DNA of 64,000 bases from assembly GCA_902799745.1 (NCBI GenBank), contig CADCBQ010000001.1, positions 62,001 to 126,000 on the forward strand, read 5' to 3'. A program made the translations under genes and the position numbers. Numbering within the stretch: position 1 is the first letter of the stretch; each line of letters opens with the position of its first letter. The stretch is from Fibrobacter succinogenes. GTDB lineage: Bacteria > Fibrobacterota > Fibrobacteria > Fibrobacterales > Fibrobacteraceae. The notes under the pieces were generated by a model, which did no database searches, was not told the origin of the DNA, and saw nothing but the letters and a program-made list of their open reading frames with translations. Below are positions 35,143-43,451 of the stretch, in pieces.

Positions 35143-35773
35143 AGCGGAACTCCTTTGTGGCCTTCTGTGCCACGGGGAATCCGCCCAACTGAGCCGGGCT
35201 AAACTTCCACTGTCTTACAGCCTTCAGGGCTTCGTTATCAAATCCATAACCGGCAGGTTCCTGCGTCAGCACCTGAGCCTGCGCCACATCGCCATACACA
35301 TCAATCACAATCAAGACTTTCACGTAGCCCGAAACGCCCATTCGTTTTGCCTTTTCGGGGAACTTCGGCTGGATTTCACGCAACACCTGCGCCTGCACAT
35401 CCACTTCGCCCGCTTCGTACACTACGTTTTCCATGGAACCCGTACCAACGGCAACGCCATCGCCAGCGGCACCGCGGGCAAGCGACAAATCCATCTGGAA
35501 ATTCTGGCTGCGGGACACGCCCATGTTCGAGGTAATCTTGAACGGGTTCGGATTCACAATCGTGCGAATCACCTTCTGCTTGACTTCGGGCTTCTTTTCG
35601 CTCACCAAAACTTCAACTTCAGTGACCGCTTCGAGTTCCTTTTCGCCCTTAACTCCTTTATCCGACATCAACGCATTAATCACCGGAATCGCAAGGAAGA
35701 ACACCGCACTCAACACAAAGGAGAGCACCAATGCTATCGGGTAACGGAGATATTTTCCAACAAAATCAAGCAT
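35132..35773 (-). CDS. TonB-family energy transducer
   Basis: A 213-residue protein with a short cytoplasmic start, one membrane helix (about 12-34, PIALVLSFVLSAVFFLAIPV), a periplasmic linker and a C-terminal TonB domain (about 120-210; QPKFPEKAKRMGVSGYVKV, YGFDNEALKAVRQWKFSPA). It would transmit proton-motive energy from ExbB/ExbD to outer-membrane receptors. The linker lacks the long Pro-Glu/Pro-Lys stretch of E. coli TonB and is more like TonB2. Confidence 0.92.
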   Translation of the reverse strand: MLDFVGKYLRYPIALVLSFVLSAVFFLAIPVINALMSDKGVKGEKELEAVTEVEVLVSEKKPEVKQKVIRTIVNPNPFKITSNMGVSRSQNFQMDLSLARGAAGDGVAVGTGSMENVVYEAGEVDVQAQVLREIQPKFPEKAKRMGVSGYVKVLIVIDVYGDVAQAQVLTQEPAGYGFDNEALKAVRQWKFSPAQLGGFPVAQKATKEFRFVN

Positions 35774-35784
35774 AAAAAACGGGG

Positions 35785-36189
35785 CTATTCTTCCTTATTC
35801 GCCGAAATAGAGACCTTGCGGACCTTGGCGAGGTTGCATTCATCGAGAATATCGACAACGACACCGTTAGGGGCATCGCGGTCGCTCACGATAATCACCG
35901 GGCGGTCAGGCGCTTCGGCCATCATCTGGCGGAGCACCGTATTCAAAGTCGAAAGATTCACCTGGGTTTCATTAATGTGAATCGTCCCCTGGCGAGTCAC
36001 ACCGATCAAAATACTTTCCTTGGCAAGGTCCTTTGCAGAACTGGCCTTGGGCTTGGTAACGTCCACGCCCGTTTCGCGCGTGAAAGTCGACGTCACAATA
36101 AAGAAGATAAGCAGGATAAAGACGCAGTCGAGCATCGGCGACACGTCAATCTTTCCTGTATCATGAACTCTTTTACGAATAAAACTCAT
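35785..36189 (-). CDS. exbD: ExbD/TolR-family biopolymer transport protein
   Basis: A 134-residue protein with one membrane helix (DVSPMLDCVFILLIFFIVTS) carrying the conserved aspartate for proton transfer (Asp22 area) and a periplasmic domain ending ISANKEE. The start overlaps the exbB stop by one base. It forms the stator with ExbB of this operon. Confidence 0.93.
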   Translation of the reverse strand: MSFIRKRVHDTGKIDVSPMLDCVFILLIFFIVTSTFTRETGVDVTKPKASSAKDLAKESILIGVTRQGTIHINETQVNLSTLNTVLRQMMAEAPDRPVIIVSDRDAPNGVVVDILDECNLAKVRKVSISANKEE

Positions 36190-36851
36190 TATTTGACCTC
36201 AAACTTTCCTTCTTTAAAAACGTAGCTTTCGTACTTGAGCGCTTCGCTCCAGGCCAGTTCCTCAATTTTCTCGACACGGCCCGCCAAGAAGTTATAGGCA
36301 AGCATCAACGGGAACGACATCAAAAGTCCCGCCTGCGTCGTGAGCAGAGCTTCAGAAATACCGTCGGCAAAAAGTACCGGATTTCCGAAACCGAAAAGCT
36401 TAATGTTTTCAAACGTATGGACCATGCCCGAAACCGTACCCAACAGGCCAAGCATCGGAGAAAGAGCGGCGCATGTCGAAATCGTCTTGAGCGACCTGGA
36501 CAAATTCAGCGATATGCGGTGGCGCGTTTCTTCCATGGCGTTGCGGACCGCTGTAGGCCCCTGATCACGGTAATTGCGGACATCGCGGGCAAGCGCATAG
36601 AAGTATCCGAACCGATGGTGCGAAAGTTTTTCAAAAGCGAAATCTTCGCCCTTCTTTTCAAGATTCTTCCAGAATCCACCCACTACGCCGTTCACGGTAC
36701 CGCCGCGAAGCATAAAGTAGTAGGCGTAGCGTTCGAGCATTAAAAACCAACCGAACCACCCCAACACAAAGATCGGGGCAAGCACCCAGCCACCTCTAAA
36801 GAGAATGGCCATTGCCGCTTCAAGTACGGAATTTTGGTCTACTGCAGGCAC
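36189..36851 (-). CDS. exbB: ExbB/TolQ-family proton channel protein
   Basis: A 220-residue protein with three helices: about 15-40 (WVLAPIFVLGWFGWFLML), 120-150 (SMLGLLGTVSGMVHTF-like; visible LSPMLGLLGTVSGMVHTF) and 160-185 (TTQAGLLMSFPLMLAYNF). It is the channel subunit for the TonB2-like system. It overlaps its neighbours by one base on each side. Confidence 0.92.
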   Translation of the reverse strand: MPAVDQNSVLEAAMAILFRGGWVLAPIFVLGWFGWFLMLERYAYYFMLRGGTVNGVVGGFWKNLEKKGEDFAFEKLSHHRFGYFYALARDVRNYRDQGPTAVRNAMEETRHRISLNLSRSLKTISTCAALSPMLGLLGTVSGMVHTFENIKLFGFGNPVLFADGISEALLTTQAGLLMSFPLMLAYNFLAGRVEKIEELAWSEALKYESYVFKEGKFEVK

Positions 36852-38407
36852 TACTTTTCCTTAATCCAAAGGGCGTTCAACACGGCAAGACCGGCCTTTT
36901 CCATGCGACCGCGCAAGGCTTCGGAACGGTTCACCAGGAACGTGTGAATCAGCTGCAACGGAATGGCAACAATCAAACCCGTTTCCGTCGTGACAAGGGC
37001 AATCGAAATACCGCCTGCCAAAAGCTTCGGGTCAGAGGTACCGTGCATGGTAATCACGTCGAAAAGTTCGATCATACCCATCACCGTACCCAAAAGGCCA
37101 AGCAGCGGAGCCACAGCAGCAAACACAGAAATCCAGTTCAGACCAAAGTCCAGCTTGGGAACTTCAGCAGAGAAAAGTTCTTCGAGGGCGCGTTCTGCAC
37201 TTTCGCGGTCCTTGTAATTCTTGGTCAGCACCGTCTTGAGCACGCGACCGACTTCGCCGTGAGTCTTTACGGCAAGCTTGCGAGCACCTTCGATATCGCC
37301 AGCCTTCAGAGCCTTAATCACACGGTGTGCGGCAATAGAGCCAAAGCCCCTATAAGAGAGCCACACAAAGCGCCACAAGGCAATCAAAAGACCCAGCGCA
37401 AAGAGCACAGACAGCGGGTACATCAACAGGCCACCATTCTTAAAGAATTCCCTCAGGTCGTCTTTCCAGGTGGTTTCCTGGTGGTTCGCCATTTCAGACG
37501 AAAGCTCCGTACTCAAGAGTACATCGACCGGTACCATCACGTAGGCGGAATCCTTCGATTCAACAAAGGCCTTGCTGATTTCAGACTTCGTATCAGGGGT
37601 CAAGTTTTCTTGCCAGCTGAACACGCGCTTCTTTTCACCAGCCACCGGGAGCATCAAAGCCGCCGGATGCAAGCCGTTGATATCGACGGCGTTTGCCATC
37701 TGCATCGCATAAAGTCCGCCCAGGCGCATGCGGCCACCTTGAGCCACAGCGTTTCCGAAAACGAGCTCGGCATTTTCCACCTGAATTTCACGGGTGAATT
37801 CAAGTTCGTTCTTTGCCGCATTCAAGACCGACTGGGCAATGCGCAAGGGATCGTCCCTGTACAGGCCCATTTCCTTTTTCACCTTGTTCTGCACTTCGAC
37901 GCGTTCAGCAATCTTGAACGGGATTCCCTGTTCGCTGAACTTCGCAAGCGTTTCGAGGCGTTCAGGACCAGCGGCCAGCGACAAGTATTCGGCGCGAGCC
38001 TTTTCGGCCTGCAGCTTCACCTGAGCCAAGTCTTCGCGGGCAACGCGCACATCTTCGAACAAGCGTGCACGTTCCGACATCAAGGCGTCGACCTTTTCCT
38101 TGCTTTCGTTATACTTTTCGTTAAAGAGTTCGCGTTCCTGGTTGGCCGTTTCGCGGTCCTTCCAGCGAGCAGCAACGGCCATGTCACGCTTTTTGCGAGC
38201 TTCTTCCAAATCAGCCTTCGCGCTGTTTAACGCGGCACGCTGCTTCACGGCATCGATATCTGCATTCTGCTGCGCATAAGAGAGCGGAGCCAATGTTGCA
38301 AGAGAGGCTATGAAGACGAGAGACGAGATAAACGATACTAGGCGCTTTAGCGCCTTAGTAGAGTTATCCTCTATGAGGAGACGAGAGACGAAAGATTCGA
38401 ATTTCAT
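36851..38407 (-). CDS. TtpC-like ExbB-family protein with periplasmic coiled-coil domain
   Basis: A 518-residue protein. A long signal peptide (cleavage near PLSYAQQ, residue 46) precedes a coiled-coil periplasmic domain (about 50-190, rich in KARAEYLSLAAG-type helices), then a membrane helix near 340 and an ExbB/MotA core (about 390-505; APLLGLLGTVMGMIELFDV and VTTETGLIVAIPLQLIHTF). This layout matches TtpC of Vibrio TonB2 systems, an extra inner-membrane component required for TonB2 function. Residues about 5-31 are encoded by a palindromic element. The DUF3450 gene ends immediately upstream. Confidence 0.88.
   Translation of the reverse strand: MKFESFVSRLLIEDNSTKALKRLVSFISSLVFIASLATLAPLSYAQQNADIDAVKQRAALNSAKADLEEARKKRDMAVAARWKDRETANQERELFNEKYNESKEKVDALMSERARLFEDVRVAREDLAQVKLQAEKARAEYLSLAAGPERLETLAKFSEQGIPFKIAERVEVQNKVKKEMGLYRDDPLRIAQSVLNAAKNELEFTREIQVENAELVFGNAVAQGGRMRLGGLYAMQMANAVDINGLHPAALMLPVAGEKKRVFSWQENLTPDTKSEISKAFVESKDSAYVMVPVDVLLSTELSSEMANHQETTWKDDLREFFKNGGLLMYPLSVLFALGLLIALWRFVWLSYRGFGSIAAHRVIKALKAGDIEGARKLAVKTHGEVGRVLKTVLTKNYKDRESAERALEELFSAEVPKLDFGLNWISVFAAVAPLLGLLGTVMGMIELFDVITMHGTSDPKLLAGGISIALVTTETGLIVAIPLQLIHTFLVNRSEALRGRMEKAGLAVLNALWIKEK
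38314..38393. repeat. Palindromic element at the start of the TtpC-like gene
   Basis: GACGAGAGACGA occurs as direct copies near both edges (38316 and 38380), around a perfect 14-base palindrome GGCGCTTTAGCGCC-type core (38341-38354, extended by TACTA/TAGTA). It encodes residues about 5-31, the n-region of the signal peptide. Confidence 0.5.
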
Positions 38408-39202
38408 TTACTTGCCCTCCTTCGGAATCGTCACCGGAATCATGACAAGTCTCGGAGCGGTCTTACCTTCGGCCACCTTCATTACATCCTTCATCGCCGT
38501 GCGCATGGCAAGGTCATCGGACACGTTCTTCCAGGCATAACCGCCATCGGCCGTCCGGGTAAGCCACAACACGTCGTTGCCGTCGTTGCTCACGAAAACC
38601 GAGGCGACAGCACCGTAGCGCAGGAATGTTCCCGGAACATTGCGGGCATCCACCTGCAGGAATCCCTTGTACACTTCGGTCGTGTAGCCCAGGCGAATGC
38701 GATCGTAAAAGACTTCGAGCACGCGGTTCAATCCATCGTCCGCTTCAATCAGGCCCTTGTGGAGCTGGTTCGCAATTTCCTGAATGCTCTTGATTGTTTC
38801 ATCGTTACGGTACGGAAAGTCCGATTCAAATACCGGGATCAAGGAATCGATGACCATGGCCAAAGATTCGCCATACTTCGCCCTACGATTTTCGAAGTAC
38901 TTGACCGTACCCAGAGATTTCTGACGCACGTTAGCCAAATTCTGGAGTTCCGCCTTCAGGGAATCGATTTCGGCCTTCAGGGTCTTGTTCTGCGTGGCAA
39001 GCGCCTGCACCTTTTTGCGGCCCACTTCGACAAATTCGGCGTGACGTTTCTTTTCGGCCTCATGGAGCGATTTTTCGCGAGCCGTTTCAGCCTCGACCGC
39101 CTTGATTTGGCGACGGACACTTTCAACCGTTTCCTGCGCCTGCGAAACAACGCCCGCAAGGCTCAGGCAAAGGAATATCTTGGTCAGTAAATGAAATTTC
39201 AT
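38408..39202 (-). CDS. DUF3450 periplasmic coiled-coil protein
   Basis: About 264 residues. Signal peptide MKFHLLTKIFLCLSLAGVVSQA, then a coiled coil (about 25-100; IKAVEAETAREKSLHEAEKK, LKAEIDSLKAELQNL) and a C-terminal domain with GFLQVDARNVPGTFLRYG and WLTRTADGGYAWKNVSD, typical of the DUF3450 family found at the head of TonB2/TtpC gene clusters. ATG 39202 is chosen because the signal peptide starts there; an upstream in-frame start (39280) would read back through a terminator. Confidence 0.88.
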   Translation of the reverse strand: MKFHLLTKIFLCLSLAGVVSQAQETVESVRRQIKAVEAETAREKSLHEAEKKRHAEFVEVGRKKVQALATQNKTLKAEIDSLKAELQNLANVRQKSLGTVKYFENRRAKYGESLAMVIDSLIPVFESDFPYRNDETIKSIQEIANQLHKGLIEADDGLNRVLEVFYDRIRLGYTTEVYKGFLQVDARNVPGTFLRYGAVASVFVSNDGNDVLWLTRTADGGYAWKNVSDDLAMRTAMKDVMKVAEGKTAPRLVMIPVTIPKEGK

Positions 39203-39206
39203 ATGC

Positions 39207-39245
39207 GAAAAATACAAAGAACCGCGGCCACTAGACCACGGTTCT
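39207..39245 (-). terminator. Rho-independent terminator after the ankyrin gene
   Basis: On the minus strand AGAACCGTGG and CCGCGGTTCT (one mismatch) form a stem (39218-39245) followed by TTGTATTTTT. It lies 38 bases past the ankyrin gene stop and directly before the DUF3450 start. Confidence 0.8.
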
Positions 39246-39283
39246 AAGCGAGAAAATCGCGAAATTTGCGTAAAATTCAAGAA

Positions 39284-40021
39284 TTACTTCTTGGAATCCT
39301 TGAAGTACTGCGCAGTATTCTTGGCACCGGCCTTCTTAAGGGCCTTGATCAGGCGGGTATAGCCTTCGTTGGTAGCCCAGTCGAGCACAGAATAGCCCTG
39401 ACCGCACTTGGCGTTCACATCGACACCCTTGTTGATGAGGAACATCATGGCGTCGTAGTTACCGTTCTTCACGGTCCAGTGGATCGGGAGATAACCGTCA
39501 GCGCTGCGGGAATCGAGCGGTGCGCCAGCTTCGGCGAGCACTTCGAGCATGTCAACCTTGCCGGTCTTTGCAGCGAGAAGCACAGCCGTACCGAGAGTCT
39601 GCTTTTCAGCACCTTCGGCATTGAGCTGAGTCAGGAGGCGGTTCACCACTTCCTTGTTGCCCATCATCACGGCGTTGTCGAGCACGGCTTCACCGTTGCC
39701 GTTCTTCACGTCGGCCTTGGCACCATGTTCGAACAAGTAGTTAAGCACAACCATGTTGCCCTTGTTAGCGGCGATAGCCACGGCGTTGTTGCCGTTGTCA
39801 GCCGGAGCGTCAATTTCGAAAGAAGCCTGCAAGAAGAGCGTCATCTTGGCAGTATCGCCATTCACCGCGTAAGAAACGAACTGGTTCGGGGTAAAGGGAA
39901 TCTGTTGCTTGGTCAGGTACTTGCGCACGGACTGCGGATCGTTCGGGTCCATCTTATCGTTACAACCGGTAACGGAAACCATCAATGCGGCTGCACAAAG
40001 AGCCAACAACTGCTTTTTCAT
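39284..40021 (-). CDS. Ankyrin-repeat lipoprotein
   Basis: A 245-residue protein with a lipoprotein signal (MKKQLLALCAAALMVSVTGC, Cys20). It contains about five ankyrin repeats from residue 75 on (DNGNNAVAIAANKGNMVVL, NGNGEAVLDNAVMMGNKEVV, LGTAVLLAAKTGKVDMLEVL, SADGYLPIHWTVKNGNYDAM, QGYSVLDWATNEGYTRLI). A protein-binding scaffold on the periplasmic face of a membrane is likely. It has its own terminator. Confidence 0.85.
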   Translation of the reverse strand: MKKQLLALCAAALMVSVTGCNDKMDPNDPQSVRKYLTKQQIPFTPNQFVSYAVNGDTAKMTLFLQASFEIDAPADNGNNAVAIAANKGNMVVLNYLFEHGAKADVKNGNGEAVLDNAVMMGNKEVVNRLLTQLNAEGAEKQTLGTAVLLAAKTGKVDMLEVLAEAGAPLDSRSADGYLPIHWTVKNGNYDAMMFLINKGVDVNAKCGQGYSVLDWATNEGYTRLIKALKKAGAKNTAQYFKDSKK

Positions 40022-40189
40022 AAAAATCTACTCCAAATGAGGTTTTTCTTAATTTTGGTCTAAAAAATAATCAATTTTTGGGCAATAAACACAAAAAAAC
40101 TCTATTTAGAACTTTTTTTTACCAAAATATCCCCCGCGACTCCACACCCCTTTTTAGGGGTCCAGAACAATCCTTTATATATTTATGAC

Positions 40190-40969
40190 ATGAGAAAGAG
40201 AATTTTTACACTGATTTTGCTTTGCTGCACCCTCACATTCGCCGACAGGATTGTCATAGACACTTCCATGGCGACTTCCACCGACAACGACTACAAGGAA
40301 TTCGAGGACCGCGGATCGTTCGGTCCCTATGTCGAATTCAACAATGTCAAGATGAAAAACGTGGACTACTCCTACAGAGTCAACGGGAGAAGGCACGACA
40401 TCAACATCGACAACACCTACATTTACGGTGCCTCGGGCAGCCTCCCGCTAACCGAATGGTTCGACATCTACCTGATGGCAGGCTACCAGTACCTGGGAGT
40501 CAGCCACAAGCCGCGCAACAGGGAGCAGGCTTTCCAGGACCTCGCCGCCTATGACGACGAAGACGACTTCTTCGACGCACCCTTCGATTCTACCGACCTG
40601 GAAGGCCGCCACGAAATCCACACGGCTCTTTTCCAGCTGGGTTTCGATTTCGCACTTCCCCTCGTAATGAATTACAAGCACCAGTTCATGATCAAGCTTT
40701 ACGCCTTTGGCGGCGCCGTATTCGGAAAGACCTTCTTTGCCGACGATACCAAGTTCACCTCGCCCGCCATTTACGGCTACGCTTACGGTGCTGGCATCCG
40801 CACGGCATGGCACGGGTACTTTCTTTCGGGCGGTTTCCGCAACAACCACGAATATTTCCACACTTATTTCGAGCGTAAAACCGGAACGGACCGAGAAAAC
40901 GACGAATTCATGCTAGACTTCAACACCTATTTCCAGCCCTACGTGAGCCTTGGAATTACGTTGTTCTAG
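40190..40969 (+). CDS. Probable outer-membrane beta-barrel protein
   Basis: A 259-residue protein with signal peptide (MRKRIFTLILLCCTLTFADR). The rest alternates aromatic and polar residues and has strand-like stretches (YGASGSLPLTEWFDIYLMAG, FGFDFALPLVMNYKHQF-like, AWHGYFLSGGFRNN), ending in YVSLGITLF with C-terminal Phe, the usual barrel signature. Family not recognised. It converges on the transglycosylase gene, whose end overlaps its own by 4 bases. Confidence 0.65.
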   Translation: MRKRIFTLILLCCTLTFADRIVIDTSMATSTDNDYKEFEDRGSFGPYVEFNNVKMKNVDYSYRVNGRRHDINIDNTYIYGASGSLPLTEWFDIYLMAGYQYLGVSHKPRNREQAFQDLAAYDDEDDFFDAPFDSTDLEGRHEIHTALFQLGFDFALPLVMNYKHQFMIKLYAFGGAVFGKTFFADDTKFTSPAIYGYAYGAGIRTAWHGYFLSGGFRNNHEYFHTYFERKTGTDRENDEFMLDFNTYFQPYVSLGITLF

Positions 40970-43209
40970 CGCTTGATTTTCAGCTTTTCACCCATCTTGA
41001 TCTTGGTGTCCTGCAAATCGTTCCACTTGACGATTTCCTCGATGGTCACCTTGTATTGGCGAGCGATGTCCCAAAGACCCTCGCCTTTCTTGACGGTGTG
41101 AATCTTGACTTCGGCTTCGGGCGTACCGACCACTTTCAACTTCTGGCCGACACTTAAGCTCGTGGAACTACCCATATTGTTCAATTCCTGAATCTTCGCC
41201 ACCGTCGTCCCGAACTTGCGGGAAATAGAGCTCAAATTGTCGCCTGCCTGCACGACATAAACCGAGGTCTTTTCGTTGGAAGTTTTCGGCTTAGAAGCCT
41301 TTGCTTCAGACTTAGCAGACTTCTTATCGGCCTTTTTACGCACATACTCCGGAATCACCAAGGAGTCACCCACCGTAAGGCGCTTGCTAAAGCCCTGGTT
41401 CGCCTGCATGAGCATCACGACCGGAATATCGAAGGTTTTGGCAATGGCCGCGTAGGTATCGCCTTCGCGAACGGCGTACTTTTCACCCTTCGCCAATTTC
41501 GGGCGGGCGGTATTAGCCGGTTCCTGCTCGACCTGGGGTTTCGGTTCGGGTTTAGATACAACCAGGGTATCCCCCGTTTTCACGACCGCCGCTGCATCCA
41601 GGGAATTCCAGGAACGAACGGAATCCTGCGAAATGCCGAACTTGCGTGCCACAGCGGCGACATCGTCACCGGACTGGACGATATAGGTGCGCACCTTTTG
41701 AGGTTTCTTGCCCTTGTTCGCCTTCGGTTTCGGCGTCACCTTGATCGGAATCAGCAGGGACTGTCCGGCACGAATGCGGGTGTTCTTCATGTCGTTTGCC
41801 TGCTGCAGTTCAGACACCTTGATTCCGTACTGGCGGGCAATCATGCCCAGATTTTCGCCCTTGCGAACCTTGTGGTGGTGCCAGCTCGAAAAATTGTTCT
41901 TTTCCATCTTGTCGTAGCCTTCGACAAAGGCGCTGCGGGTTCCTACCGGCAAACGCAACAAGTAAGATTCCTTGTTCGGAGGCGTACACCATTTTACCAG
42001 TTCCATGTTCAGGCTACGAAGCGTATCTTCGGTCACCTTCAAAAGCTTTGCGACTTCTTCGAGCGGGAACGAATCAAAGACCGTCACGGTATCAAAATCC
42101 GGCTGGTAAGTCTTTTCGACTGTCATTTCGTACTGTTCCGGATAATGGCCGACAACCATGGCGGCCAAGATACGCGGCACATAGCGCATGGTTTCTTTCG
42201 GAAGTTCCAAGTCCCAATAGGTCACGGCAATCGTCGTGTCGCGGGTAGTGTCTTCTTGCATTTCGCGGAGCAAGCGGCGCACGCGGCCTTCGCCGCAGTT
42301 GTAGGCGGCCATCGCCAAGAGCCAGTCATCGAATTCGTCATGCAGGCGGTTCAGATACTTGAGGGCGGCCCTGGTCGCCATTTCCGGATTGCGGCGCATG
42401 TCGACCCAGTAATCGACTTCGAGACCGTAGCGCTTACCCGTTTCGGGAATGAACTGCCACATGCCAGAAGCTTTGGCGCGGCTGTAGGCCTTGAGCTTGA
42501 AGCCCGATTCCACCAAGGCGAGGTAAATCAAGTCGCGAGGCATCTTTGCCGCATCGAGCTGAGCGTAAATCAGCGAATCATAAGCTGTCTTACGGTTCAA
42601 CGAGCCCGACATAAAGGCACGAGCCGAATTGGTCATATAGTAGATTTCTTGCAGCACGCGTTCGTTGAACTGCACCGGGAGCGTAAACTGAGACACGTCG
42701 AGCGTATCCAGGAAGCTTTCGATTACCTGGAGAGCCGCACTGTCCGCTTCGCTTTCGTCAAGAGCATCGATACCTTCGATCGAGACTTCATTTCGCGTAT
42801 AATTATCGGCGTTCTGGCCCATTTCCGCCACGTTGGGGTAAACTTCGTCGAGGGCGCGCACAATACGGAGCGGCATCTTTACGCGGTAAGCCGAATCTTC
42901 GGCCACAGAAACATTCTTGTAGGTCGAATCGAACTTTTCAGAAACCAACTGACGAAGCGCTTCATCCAGATAATGCCTAGCCAAGAGCCATTCCTGGTTA
43001 TCCATGGCCTGCAAGGCGTACTGGTAATACATCCACGAAGGGCGAATCGCCAGAGAATCCGAAATCTTTTCCTTAAGGGCCCTTTCCGAGAACGATTCCG
43101 TTTCGGACGGTTCTACAGCAGCAACCTTGGGCGTCATATCAGGCTTGCTTGCACAGCCCGACATCACTAAAATCGACAAAGACAGTATGCCAAAAACGAA
43201 AAATTTCAT
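40966..43209 (-). CDS. MltD-like membrane-bound lytic transglycosylase with five LysM domains
   Basis: About 747 residues. A lipoprotein signal (FGILSLSILVMSGC) is followed by a helical region, then an SLT domain with the catalytic Glu in ALVESGFKLKAYSRAKASG and MWQFIPETGKRYGL, AMAAYNCGEGRVRR near 320. Five LysM modules follow from about residue 430 to the end (HKVRKGENLGMIARQYGI, YIVQSGDDVAAVARKFGI, YAVREGDTYAAIAKTFDI, YVVQAGDNLSSISRKFGT, HTVKKGEGLWDIARQYKV). It would cleave peptidoglycan glycan strands. ATG 43209 is chosen because a GTG at 43224 would only extend the signal by five residues. Confidence 0.92.
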   Translation of the reverse strand: MKFFVFGILSLSILVMSGCASKPDMTPKVAAVEPSETESFSERALKEKISDSLAIRPSWMYYQYALQAMDNQEWLLARHYLDEALRQLVSEKFDSTYKNVSVAEDSAYRVKMPLRIVRALDEVYPNVAEMGQNADNYTRNEVSIEGIDALDESEADSAALQVIESFLDTLDVSQFTLPVQFNERVLQEIYYMTNSARAFMSGSLNRKTAYDSLIYAQLDAAKMPRDLIYLALVESGFKLKAYSRAKASGMWQFIPETGKRYGLEVDYWVDMRRNPEMATRAALKYLNRLHDEFDDWLLAMAAYNCGEGRVRRLLREMQEDTTRDTTIAVTYWDLELPKETMRYVPRILAAMVVGHYPEQYEMTVEKTYQPDFDTVTVFDSFPLEEVAKLLKVTEDTLRSLNMELVKWCTPPNKESYLLRLPVGTRSAFVEGYDKMEKNNFSSWHHHKVRKGENLGMIARQYGIKVSELQQANDMKNTRIRAGQSLLIPIKVTPKPKANKGKKPQKVRTYIVQSGDDVAAVARKFGISQDSVRSWNSLDAAAVVKTGDTLVVSKPEPKPQVEQEPANTARPKLAKGEKYAVREGDTYAAIAKTFDIPVVMLMQANQGFSKRLTVGDSLVIPEYVRKKADKKSAKSEAKASKPKTSNEKTSVYVVQAGDNLSSISRKFGTTVAKIQELNNMGSSTSLSVGQKLKVVGTPEAEVKIHTVKKGEGLWDIARQYKVTIEEIVKWNDLQDTKIKMGEKLKIKR

Positions 43210-43224
43210 TAAGATCCCAGTCAC

Positions 43225-43383
43225 CTAATTTCCGGTTACCTTTTCAACACCGAACCAAATGACGCCGGCCAAGACAAAAGCGGCAACCATCTGCAAAATA
43301 ATGATAACACGGTTGATGCGGTACGCCTTTTGTGACTTACGATGCCAAGACGGCAGTTCCTGATTTTCGTTCGAATCTTTCAT
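43225..43383 (-). CDS. Small single-helix membrane protein (52 residues)
   Basis: The frame begins MKDSNENQELPSWHRKSQKA, has one hydrophobic helix (RVIIILQMVAAFVLAGVIWF) and ends EKVTGN before TAG. The stop is 15 bases before the transglycosylase ATG at 43209, so the two are probably cotranscribed. It looks like a small N-in membrane protein with a basic stop-transfer region. No family is recognised. Confidence 0.65.
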   Translation of the reverse strand: MKDSNENQELPSWHRKSQKAYRINRVIIILQMVAAFVLAGVIWFGVEKVTGN

Positions 43384-43451
43384 TGCGGGCTTAAATATAA
43401 CAAATCCTAATTTCTCTCTTGGCCATAAATTTCTATGTTATACCGTGGATT

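Noticed and set aside
40022..40189. ACCCC-TTTTTA-GGGGT palindrome (40146-40161) as a terminator
   Set aside because: The stem is only five pairs and no T-run follows, so it was not called.
41698..43170. Plus-strand open frame opposite the transglycosylase gene
   Set aside because: Shadow of a gene with SLT and LysM domains; no domain in this frame.
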